A stretch of DNA of 49,438 bases from positions 1-49,438 of the IMG/VR virus record IMGVR_UViG_3300032156_000018. The stretch is one strand, 5' to 3'. The position numbers and the translations under genes are program-made. Positions within the stretch are counted from its first letter, which is position 1. Each line of letters starts with the position of its first letter. The notes under the pieces are model-generated. The model saw only the letters and a list, made by a program, of their open reading frames with translations, was not told where the DNA came from and ran no database searches. Below, piece after piece: positions 29,745 to 37,028 of the stretch. The stretch is from a virus.

Positions 29745-29918
29745 ATGGGCATCCTGACGGACGCGCAATGGGCCGAGTTCATCCAACATATTAAGAACAC
29801 GCACCACTGGGAAGTCGTATTTATAGGTCTGCCAGCGCTGGCAGCACTCATCGCAATGGCCGTCCTGTTTTGGCTCATCCACAAGGACCTCGGCAGGATC
29901 GCGGGGGCGCTCAAGTGA
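29745..29918 (+). CDS. 57-aa single-span membrane protein
   Basis: Polar N-terminus (TDAQWAEFIQHIKNTHHW) and one membrane helix (FIGLPALAALIAMAVLFWLI) with a basic end. Its stop overlaps the GTG start of the next gene. Possibly a superinfection-exclusion or host-membrane protein; no direct evidence. Confidence 0.45.
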   Translation: MGILTDAQWAEFIQHIKNTHHWEVVFIGLPALAALIAMAVLFWLIHKDLGRIAGALK

Positions 29919-30289
29919 ACAAGCTCGACACGATGCGGCGAAGGAACGACATCGCACGACTCGTCAGAGCGAACAATCGCTGCGGCTCTCACCGGAACTG
30001 CATCAGGATAAACGTCGGCAACACGCTGGCGCACGAGCTCACGAAGTTGGAGATAGCACGGGAACGGATGATCGCAGGCCACGAAATCATCACAGAGGCG
30101 GAGTTCGTGACGGGCGGCAGGGCTGACATCCTCGACCTCGACGAAGCCGAAGTGATAGAGGTGCTGGCCAGCGAGAGCGAACACGAGGCGCTGATAAAGG
30201 CACGCAAGTACCCGCAGCAACTGCGCATCACAACAATGAGGATTAGAAAGGAGGGTGACGCGAATGGAACCAGGAATAGTGAAGCTTGA
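29915..30289 (+). CDS. PD-(D/E)XK-like fold candidate, function unknown
   Basis: 124 aa from GTG 29915, overlapping the preceding stop. Residues about 30-60 are helical with HELTKLEIARERMI. A GGRADILDL segment then leads to VIEVLASESE and a helix HEALIKARKYP. This echoes the D...ExK core of restriction-like nucleases, but Lys is replaced by Leu (IEVL), so it may be an inactive or non-nuclease member. An alternative ATG lies at 29930 without a ribosome site. Confidence 0.42.
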   Translation: MNKLDTMRRRNDIARLVRANNRCGSHRNCIRINVGNTLAHELTKLEIARERMIAGHEIITEAEFVTGGRADILDLDEAEVIEVLASESEHEALIKARKYPQQLRITTMRIRKEGDANGTRNSEA

Positions 30290-30788
30290 AGCACCGAAGG
30301 AACTGACGCCGGACAACGTGGTCTACTGGTGCCGGCACACGAGAGAACTCCAGGGCAGCCAAGTGAAAAAGGCTCAGGAGTTCGTTAGGCACGACTGCGT
30401 CAAGTACCTCGGAAAAGTCCCGCTGTTCGACAGCAACCACACGTTCGTGGTTCTTCCGCTGAACACCAAGCCGGAGCACCGAGTGCTCGTCGACCGCGAC
30501 GAGATGGCCTTCGTCACGCTGCAAAAGATACCGTTCCACAGGGACTACAACGTGAGCGATTACTTAATCTTCAAGCGGCCCGACGGGACGTTCAAATGCA
30601 ACTGCCAGGCGTGGCATACCAAGGAGGCGAGAGGCGAGATCACACCGCAGGGCGCGAACTGCTCCCATGTGCTCGCGCTATTCTTCGCATTCAAAATGAA
30701 GATGTTCGGCAAGGACCAAGGCGCGGAGCCACGACACACGGACATAGACTGGCCCGAGCCGACGAATACGAGCACTGGGAGGTACTAA
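30264..30788 (+). CDS. SWIM-type zinc-finger protein
   Basis: 174 aa from ATG 30264 (GGAGGGTGAC upstream). Residues 112-135 have the SWIM pattern: C112-x-C114, then C133-x-H135 (KCNCQAWHTK then ANCSHVLALF). The N-terminal half is beta-rich (HTFVVLPLNTKPEHRVLV). SWIM domains bind DNA or proteins and occur in recombination factors and transposases. Here it lies in the accessory region before a Cys-rich protein and a methyltransferase. Confidence 0.65.
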   Translation: MEPGIVKLEAPKELTPDNVVYWCRHTRELQGSQVKKAQEFVRHDCVKYLGKVPLFDSNHTFVVLPLNTKPEHRVLVDRDEMAFVTLQKIPFHRDYNVSDYLIFKRPDGTFKCNCQAWHTKEARGEITPQGANCSHVLALFFAFKMKMFGKDQGAEPRHTDIDWPEPTNTSTGRY

Positions 30789-30790
30789 AC

Positions 30791-30964
30791 ATGGGATGCC
30801 CTGACTGCACGCCATGCGGAACAGATTGCCGGGGGCCGCTGGCGAGACACATGAAAGACCCGGAGGACTACGAGCTTGAGTGCGATTGCGACTGCCACAG
30901 ATGCAAATTTTGCGGCAGCCCGTACTGCGAGTGCGTCGGAGGCCGCGAGAAATGCCAGCCATGA
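30791..30964 (+). CDS. 57-aa cysteine-rich zinc protein
   Basis: A dozen cysteines in 57 residues (MGCPDCTPCGTDC, then ECDCDCHRCKFCGSPYCECV) with His, so two or more metals may be bound. It overlaps the methyltransferase start by ATGA. A metal-binding regulator or inhibitor is plausible. Confidence 0.5.
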   Translation: MGCPDCTPCGTDCRGPLARHMKDPEDYELECDCDCHRCKFCGSPYCECVGGREKCQP

Positions 30965-32115
30965 CGCTTGAACTCAACAAGATTCACTGCATGGACTGCC
31001 TTGAAGGTCTGCGGCAGATGGATGAGAACAGCGTAGACTGCTGCATCACATCCCCCCCATATTGGGGCTTGAGGGATTACGGAACGGCCACTTGGGAAGG
31101 CGGGAATCCTGAATGTGACCACATAGAGAAGGAGCAATTAAAACAGGGAAATAGTGGTGGTCTTTCTAATTGCCAACTTGAACGAGGAAAACAACCATCA
31201 ACAAAATCATCAACAATCCAATATAAAGAAGTCTGTGGCAAGTGCGGCGCAAAGCGCATAGATAGGCAGATAGGTCTTGAGAAAACGCCGGAGGAGTATG
31301 TCGCCCACATGGTTGAGGTGTTCCGCGAAGTCCGGCGGGTGCTGAGGAAGGACGGGACGCTGTGGCTGAACCTGGGGGATTCTTATTACAACTATCGGCC
31401 GGGGGCAGGGCAGTCCCTTTGTAAGCAGACCATCGCCAACACAAATCAAGACCACCCGACCAACTGTCCTCGGCGGGCCAACGTCATTGATGGGCTGAAA
31501 GAAAAAGACCTCGTTGGTATCCCCTGGCGTGTGGCCTTCGCACTTCAAGCTGACGGCTGGTATCTCCGCCAAGACATCATCTGGGCAAAACCAAACCCGA
31601 TGCCGGAGAGCGTGACAGACCGTTGCACCAAGAGCCACGAGTATATTTTCCTATTAACCAAGAGCAAGAAGTATTATTTTGATGCGGAGGGCATTAAGGA
31701 GAAGGCAGTTGAATATGGAAAGGATAAACGTAGCGGGAAGGGCAACATCCGATATGAAGGAAAGAGAACAATGGGGGATCAGAAGAGCAACGGACAGGAT
31801 GCCTTCGTTACCATCAACGAAACCCGCAACAAACGCTCAGTCTGGACAGTGAACACCAAACCATTCAAAGAGGCACACTTCGCAACATTTCCACCTGAAC
31901 TTATCGAGCCGATGATACTCGCCGGATGCCCAAAGGGAGGGGTAGTCCTTGACCCTTTTATAGGCGCTGGGACAACAGCGGTAATGGCCAGATACCTCTC
32001 ACGGCAGTTTGTTGGCTTTGACCTGAATTTCACGTATGTCGAGATGGCAGAGAAGAGGGTAAAACCCGTCATGGAGCAGCAGCAGCTCTCAGGCTGGACA
32101 GGAGGGGGTTACTGA
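30961..32115 (+). CDS. DNA methyltransferase (TSPPY type, adenine-N6 or cytosine-N4)
   Basis: 384 aa from ATG 30961. Motif IV TSPPY at 30-34 comes first, followed by a target-recognition region with a CGKCGAKR zinc knuckle, and motif I DPFIGAGTTAV with SAM-binding FxGxG near the C-terminus. That order is the beta class. TSPPYWGLRDYG-type enzymes methylate adenine-N6 or cytosine-N4. There is no restriction partner next to it, so it probably protects viral DNA against host restriction or marks it. The central part is AT-richer than flanks. Confidence 0.85.
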   Translation: MTLELNKIHCMDCLEGLRQMDENSVDCCITSPPYWGLRDYGTATWEGGNPECDHIEKEQLKQGNSGGLSNCQLERGKQPSTKSSTIQYKEVCGKCGAKRIDRQIGLEKTPEEYVAHMVEVFREVRRVLRKDGTLWLNLGDSYYNYRPGAGQSLCKQTIANTNQDHPTNCPRRANVIDGLKEKDLVGIPWRVAFALQADGWYLRQDIIWAKPNPMPESVTDRCTKSHEYIFLLTKSKKYYFDAEGIKEKAVEYGKDKRSGKGNIRYEGKRTMGDQKSNGQDAFVTINETRNKRSVWTVNTKPFKEAHFATFPPELIEPMILAGCPKGGVVLDPFIGAGTTAVMARYLSRQFVGFDLNFTYVEMAEKRVKPVMEQQQLSGWTGGGY

Positions 32116-32366
32116 TGCCCCAAGGCGCGCCCACACAGCCGAAGGCAACGAAGAAGTGCATGGAATGCGGCAATATCCGCGAACCCGGCCAGAAGAAGTA
32201 CTGCATAGCGTGCGCGACAGCCAAGTGGCCGAGCCAGTACGCGCCCAAGAACAGGAGACTTGACACGGGAATCCCGAGGACGTGGATCGTGGGCCCGCAT
32301 ACGCGGTACTTCGCGCCGATCCCGCCGCCGCGCAAGACCGACGACAACACCGAAGGCACGAAGTGA
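32115..32366 (+). CDS. 83-aa zinc-finger protein
   Basis: A CMECGNIREPG knuckle and a CIACATAKW knuckle (around 15-35) form a zinc ribbon, followed by a Pro-rich, basic tail. It overlaps the methyltransferase stop. Similar mini zinc proteins occur repeatedly in this region. Confidence 0.5.
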   Translation: MPQGAPTQPKATKKCMECGNIREPGQKKYCIACATAKWPSQYAPKNRRLDTGIPRTWIVGPHTRYFAPIPPPRKTDDNTEGTK

Positions 32367-33068
32367 ATGGTCATCCAGCGACAGACACGGCTTGCTGAAC
32401 TGAACCCTCCACGAATCATAGGACCACAGATAAACGACCTCTGGCAAGGGATGCAGAGAATAGAGCTCAATCGCGGCTGCAAGCGCGGGTGTCCTTATTG
32501 CCATGCAGACCGCAACTTCCAAGAGTTTCACATGCCGGAGATCACCAAGAAGCTCGTGCTCATCATCGAAGAGGGAATCCTGTACGACTCCAGGCTCCCT
32601 GAATTATTCGACCAGCTCGGTGCCAAAGGCCGGCGCATCGGTCTGAGTAGCGGCATCGACCGGCGGCTCCTGACGCAAGAGATCGCCGAGGCTATGCACC
32701 GTAACCACATTGGCATCATCAACAACAAGGGCAAGTGGTACAATGGCGCGTGGATCTCCTGGGATGGCGGCCTCGACCAACAACAGGACGTCAAGGATGC
32801 CATCGACATCTTGCTCAAAGCAGGGTTCACACGCAAGCACCTTGGCGTATTCGTGCTCGTCAACTGGCTTGTCCCATACGACGTCTGCGAGGAGAAGCGC
32901 AAGAAACTATTCGAATGGGGCGTCAAAATAGGCGACTGCACGTACGACTGCACCAAGAAGAACTTCATCCCACAGCACTGGTCGACCAAGGACTACAAGA
33001 CCTTCCGCAGAGTCTGCCGCCAGCACAACATCGCAGTCAATTTCTCAAAGGACAAACGCAAACCTTAA
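32367..33068 (+). CDS. radical SAM superfamily protein
   Basis: 233 aa. RGCKRGCPYCHADRN places C38, C42 and C45 in the CxxxCxxC motif that binds the 4Fe-4S cluster. Downstream strands and helices (RRIGLSSGIDRRLLTQEIA, HLGVFVLVNWLVPYDVCEE) fit a partial TIM barrel. A GGE-like motif is not obvious. Reaction unknown. Viral radical SAM enzymes include QueE-like and nucleotide-modifying proteins; the flanking methyltransferases suggest DNA or nucleotide modification (inference). Confidence 0.68.
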   Translation: MVIQRQTRLAELNPPRIIGPQINDLWQGMQRIELNRGCKRGCPYCHADRNFQEFHMPEITKKLVLIIEEGILYDSRLPELFDQLGAKGRRIGLSSGIDRRLLTQEIAEAMHRNHIGIINNKGKWYNGAWISWDGGLDQQQDVKDAIDILLKAGFTRKHLGVFVLVNWLVPYDVCEEKRKKLFEWGVKIGDCTYDCTKKNFIPQHWSTKDYKTFRRVCRQHNIAVNFSKDKRKP

Positions 33069-33075
33069 ATACACG
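33061..33075 (+). promoter_or_regulatory. archaeal promoter before the nuclease gene
   Basis: An ACCTTAAATACACGA-like TATA box overlaps the radical-SAM stop, 50-60 bases before the TTG start at 33125, and GGGGTGTGACGCG serves as ribosome site. Confidence 0.5.
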
Positions 33076-33124
33076 AACAATCACGCATCACACCAAGCAA
33101 CACAGCAACAGGGGTGTGACGCGA

Positions 33125-33544
33125 TTGGTGAATTCTAAACACAAGGGCAACGCGAACGAGCTGCGAATCTACAGGCTGCTACGTGACAGCGGAGTCGAAT
33201 GCAAGTGCATCCGGGGCTCGGGCAACCTGCGCGACGAGTCCGGCGACATTCTCGCAAAGGATTCGCGGGGCGTCAAGTGGCTCGTGGAATGCAAGCATTT
33301 CAACAACGCGACAGCAAAGCCGTCCATCGTGGAACAGTGGTGGCAGGGAATCGTCAAGGCCGCGATACTCATGGACTGCCGGCCAGCGCTCCAGATGCGC
33401 GAGAACCGCAGGCCCGACAGGTACCGGCTGAACTTTCCACCGTGCCGACCAAGACGGTGGGCCGTCGACCTCAAGGGCACGTTCTGGGTGGAAGTCAGCG
33501 GGGACACGTTCATGCGCATCCTCAAGGGTGAACTCGCATGGTAG
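33125..33544 (+). CDS. Hjc-like PD-(D/E)XK nuclease
   Basis: 139 aa from a likely TTG start at 33125 (GTG 33128 is an alternative) with a GGGGTGTGAC ribosome site. Core residues are E12 (ANELRIYRLL), D41 (DESGDIL) and E55-C-K57 (LVECKHF), the layout of archaeal Holliday-junction resolvases and related nucleases. It could resolve branched DNA before packaging. Overlaps the next gene by ATGGTAG. Confidence 0.72.
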   Translation: MVNSKHKGNANELRIYRLLRDSGVECKCIRGSGNLRDESGDILAKDSRGVKWLVECKHFNNATAKPSIVEQWWQGIVKAAILMDCRPALQMRENRRPDRYRLNFPPCRPRRWAVDLKGTFWVEVSGDTFMRILKGELAW

Positions 33545-34824
33545 ACATCCCGCCCGAACAACTCGTGCCGATAGAGCAACTCACGGTGGACGGCAAGAAC
33601 CCGAACACGATGACGAAGGAACAGCGCGATGCCCTTAAGCGCAACATCCAGGAATACGGGTTCATTATGCCGGTCATCACCAACAAGGACTTCCTCGTAG
33701 CGGACGGAGAGCACAGGCTTGAGATCGCCAGGGAGCTCGGAATGAAAGACGTGCCCGTGCGAGCGCTGCCAATAACGGACGTCAACCGCAGGATCCTGCG
33801 CCAGGTGCTCAACAAACTGCGCGGTACGCACGACCCGGACAAAGACCTCGAGGAGTACAAGATGCTGATGGACGAGAACGAGTTGCAGCACCTGGCAGAC
33901 TTAACCGCCCAAGACGCCAGCAAGCTGCTCAAGCTCATGGACACGAACGACAACTACGTCGACCAGGCGTTCGACGTGGACGCAGCGTATGACGCGCCCC
34001 CGCTGGCAATAGTTGGCGATGTTTGGCACCTCGGGCAGCACACCCTTATCGTGGGCGACTCGACGCTTGACGCGACGTACGCAACCGTGGGGCATTCCTT
34101 CCACATCACCATGACGGACCCGCCGTACAACGTGAACTACAACAGCGTCGCGCGACATCACCCCACGACTGCGTCGTGCAAGGGGACCATCATGAACGAC
34201 AACCTGCCGGACGCCGCCTACGAAGCCTTTTTAAACGGCATGGCACAGCAGATCCTCAAGCGGACGCTCGGCAGCATTTATGTCTGTATCGGCGCTCAAA
34301 GCCTGCCAGTTCTTATGCGAGAGATGCTTCGGGGGGGGGCCCACTGGAGCACGACAATCATCTGGGCCAAGAACCACTTCACGCTGACAAGGAAAGACTA
34401 CCACTCACAGTACGAGTGCCTGTGGTACGGCTGGAAGGAAGGCAACAAGCACACGTTCTACGCAGGGAGAACCACGAGCGACTTTTGGGAAGAGGAACCA
34501 GAAAAGCGAGGCCGCAAGCCCGGCTCAAGGACCGACATCTGGAGGCACCCGAAACCGAACGCGAGCCCGAACCACCCAACGACCAAGCCGCTGGAACTCT
34601 GTCGGCACGCCATCCTGGACAGCACGACGAAGGGCGAAACCGTGTTCGACCCGTTCCTCGGGTCTGGCAGCACGCTCATAGCGTGCGAGCAAACAGGGCG
34701 CATCTGTTTCGGCATCGAACTCGACACTCGCTACGCGAGCGTGGCAATCAAGCGATGGGAACATTACACTGGCAAACAAGCGGAACGAATCACACAACGG
34801 GGAGGTGCAACGACAGATGGTTGA
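33538..34824 (+). CDS. ParB/Srx domain fused to DNA methyltransferase
   Basis: 428 aa. Residues 8-95 carry a ParB-like nuclease/partition domain with ADGEHRLEIARELG (D56-G-E-H-R60). A helical linker follows. The methyltransferase has TDPPYNV (193-199) and FDPFLGSGST near 375 (motif I). This fusion is known in phages, where it is often a solitary modification enzyme. Along with the TSPPY-type enzyme it gives region B two methyltransferases of different target. Confidence 0.85.
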   Translation: MVDIPPEQLVPIEQLTVDGKNPNTMTKEQRDALKRNIQEYGFIMPVITNKDFLVADGEHRLEIARELGMKDVPVRALPITDVNRRILRQVLNKLRGTHDPDKDLEEYKMLMDENELQHLADLTAQDASKLLKLMDTNDNYVDQAFDVDAAYDAPPLAIVGDVWHLGQHTLIVGDSTLDATYATVGHSFHITMTDPPYNVNYNSVARHHPTTASCKGTIMNDNLPDAAYEAFLNGMAQQILKRTLGSIYVCIGAQSLPVLMREMLRGGAHWSTTIIWAKNHFTLTRKDYHSQYECLWYGWKEGNKHTFYAGRTTSDFWEEEPEKRGRKPGSRTDIWRHPKPNASPNHPTTKPLELCRHAILDSTTKGETVFDPFLGSGSTLIACEQTGRICFGIELDTRYASVAIKRWEHYTGKQAERITQRGGATTDG

Positions 34825-35353
34825 GTTAGTGGACAAGCGACCGGAACACAGGTACGACGCGTACATCGAGGGCGAGCATCTCGTCACAGTGGACGAGATG
34901 GGGCCGCAGCAGCTGGTTTCACCCGACCAGAAGCCGATAGGCCAGCGGACGACGATCATCCACGACCGCGTGGACATGGCTGACAGCAACGAGTTCGTCA
35001 CGATGGTGGCGAAGCAAGTCGAGCAGCTGAACCACGCACGCGTGAAGGCAGCGGAACAGATGGAGGCGCTCAAGAACATAGGCGCGCCAGAAATCGGACC
35101 GAGACTTGACGCGCTGCTGGAACTCGGCCAGAAACTCAGCCCCGGCAAGGCTGGCATGGACAAGCTCGAGCGACTGCTCAAGCGCATCGGGCCTCAGCTC
35201 ACGCAGTGGGCGAATTACAAGCAGGCATCATTCAACCACGACCAGTTGACAGACCAGCACAAGAGAGCATCGGAGCAGCTCAAGCTCATCAGGCACGCGA
35301 TGGAGGCCAAGGATGGGGCGAAGGCCAAGCGTCAGCATCTGGCCACCCGTTGA
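34817..35353 (+). CDS. coiled-coil protein before the large terminase, small-terminase candidate
   Basis: 178 aa from ATG 34817, with GGGGAGGTGCAAC upstream. A beta-like start (VELVDKRPEHRYDAYIEGEH) is followed by long helices with coiled-coil character (VAKQVEQLNHARVKAAEQME, then DKLERLLKRIGPQLTQWAN). Lying 17 bases before the large terminase gene, it is the positional candidate for the small subunit, competing with the 28860 protein. No helix-turn-helix is evident. Confidence 0.45.
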   Translation: MVELVDKRPEHRYDAYIEGEHLVTVDEMGPQQLVSPDQKPIGQRTTIIHDRVDMADSNEFVTMVAKQVEQLNHARVKAAEQMEALKNIGAPEIGPRLDALLELGQKLSPGKAGMDKLERLLKRIGPQLTQWANYKQASFNHDQLTDQHKRASEQLKLIRHAMEAKDGAKAKRQHLATR

Positions 35354-35370
35354 TGGGGTGAAGGGCCGCT

Positions 35371-36984
35371 ATGTGTGCCGCGCCTGCGGAGCTGGCCCGT
35401 TCGGAAGCCCTTCTGCGCTCGCTCTCCACGAGCGAGCCTGCGCCTGGCATTAACAACAGAGCATCACCGCAACTAACCGCCTGGCGGTCGAGCAGGTACC
35501 GGATCGGGAAGCCCGAGTACAACACGTTCATCTCATTCGTGCAGAATGAGTTCGCGTCCCAAATGGACATCGAGCTCGTGCGCGAGGACTTCTACCCGCA
35601 CCTTTGGCACCGCTGGCAGGACAACAAGTACACGATAGACGAAATAGCCAGAGGCCACGGCAAGACCGAATGGGGCATCTGGAACCTCCTGTGGAACGTG
35701 ATACGGCAGCCGCTCAACCGCTGGTGGGACATGCCCGGCATGAAGAGGATCACCGAGCAGCTCATCGTATCGTGCGGCACCACGGAAGTGAACGAGATTG
35801 GCGACCGCATCGAGGACTACGTGTTCGGCAGCGACCTGCTCAACCAACTCGTTCCGCACGGTGCCAGGAAGAACGAGCTCTCGTCCGTGTGGAACAAGAA
35901 AAAGAAGGTGTTCACCAACGGGAGCATCCTGCACTTCAGGCCGGTCAAGTGCAAGAGGGGCCTGCACGTCGACTGGATCTGGCTCGACGACCTCATCACG
36001 GAAAGCAGCACGCTGAGCGACAAGGAGACGGCGCGGTTCGTGCAGGGCGTGATTCTCCCGATGGGCGTGGCGAAGAGGGCGCCGGTCAGGATCACGGGCA
36101 CGCCGCTGCGAGCCACGGACATCATCCACGTGATGGACAAGACGGGCAAGTACGACCACGTGCGATTGCCGGCAATCCTCGACTTCCCGACCAAAGCGCT
36201 GCTGAGCAGGCGGTTCTCGTGGGACAGCCTGATGGGCATCCGGAGCCAGCAGCACCCGGCCAAGTTCGAGGCCGAGTACATGCTGAACGCGCTCGAGGCC
36301 GAGACGGGCGTGATACGGCGCACGTGGGTTGAAAACTCGTTCGACGGCACGTTCGACATCACAAACCCGAGCACGAAGGACTGGCGCAAGCCATACTACG
36401 CGGTCTATGGCGGCGTGGACTTCGCGTTCGCGGACATCCAGACGGCAGACTGGTCGGTATATGCCACGATAGGCGACCGAGGCCCCGAATCGCAGGGCCG
36501 GCGGTTCGACATCCTTGAGCTCGACAGGTTCCAAGGCAAGTCGCTCGGCTGGCAGATGAACTTCCTGCGCGAGTGGCACGACCGCTGGAACCACGACCTG
36601 ATCGGCATGGAGGCCAACTCCATCAGGGGCTCCGTGAAGGAGATCCGCGACCTCGGCATGCCAGTCAAGCTGTTCTGGACGGGCAACCGCGACGAGGAGG
36701 AAAAACTCAGGCCGTCCGAGCAGGAAGAGTACGCGGGCAACATCCACACGGTCAGCAAGCGCAACTTCGCGCTTCGGCAGGGGCTGCAGTACGAGCAGGG
36801 CAAAGTGAGGATACCGTACTCGAGCCAGCGCGCGCGTGACATGGCCGACAGGCTGCTCCTTGAGAGCGTCTCATGGGCGCTCGAGGAGCAGAAGCTGATA
36901 GAGATCGGCGAGCATCCCGACATACCGATAGCGCTCGGGTACGCGCTCGAGGTGGCGCTCGGCCACACGTTCGTGGTCGCGTGA
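35371..36984 (+). CDS. terL: large terminase subunit
   Basis: 537 aa. It cuts and pumps DNA into proheads. Walker A is ARGHGKT at 93-99. Walker B is HVDWIWLDD at 199-207, followed by ITGTPLR (241-247) as the coupling motif. The RNase H-like nuclease shows GVDFAFADIQTAD (348-360, D350), IGMEANSIRG (411-420, E414) and a late HPDIPIALGYALE. The first 40 residues are Ala/Ser/Arg-rich and may not be conserved; an internal start cannot be excluded. The portal gene follows after a promoter. Confidence 0.92.
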   Translation: MCAAPAELARSEALLRSLSTSEPAPGINNRASPQLTAWRSSRYRIGKPEYNTFISFVQNEFASQMDIELVREDFYPHLWHRWQDNKYTIDEIARGHGKTEWGIWNLLWNVIRQPLNRWWDMPGMKRITEQLIVSCGTTEVNEIGDRIEDYVFGSDLLNQLVPHGARKNELSSVWNKKKKVFTNGSILHFRPVKCKRGLHVDWIWLDDLITESSTLSDKETARFVQGVILPMGVAKRAPVRITGTPLRATDIIHVMDKTGKYDHVRLPAILDFPTKALLSRRFSWDSLMGIRSQQHPAKFEAEYMLNALEAETGVIRRTWVENSFDGTFDITNPSTKDWRKPYYAVYGGVDFAFADIQTADWSVYATIGDRGPESQGRRFDILELDRFQGKSLGWQMNFLREWHDRWNHDLIGMEANSIRGSVKEIRDLGMPVKLFWTGNRDEEEKLRPSEQEEYAGNIHTVSKRNFALRQGLQYEQGKVRIPYSSQRARDMADRLLLESVSWALEEQKLIEIGEHPDIPIALGYALEVALGHTFVVA

Positions 36985-36988
36985 CAAT

Positions 36989-37007
36989 CGCAACGCTTAA
37001 AAAGTAC
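36989..37007 (+). promoter_or_regulatory. archaeal promoter, copy 1 of CGCAACGCTTAAAAAGTAC
   Basis: A TATA-like CTTAAAAAG with GC-rich upstream BRE lies about 25-30 bases before ATG 37029, so the portal message is probably leaderless. The same 19 bases recur at 42608-42626 upstream of the protease gene. Together they suggest co-regulated late head genes. Confidence 0.72.
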
Positions 37008-37028
37008 GATTGCCCAAATGAAACCATC

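Noticed and set aside
35533-36747. Minus-strand open frame of 404 codons opposite the terminase
   Set aside because: It mirrors the terminase codons (Val/Arg/Leu/His-rich); the + strand has clear Walker and nuclease motifs.
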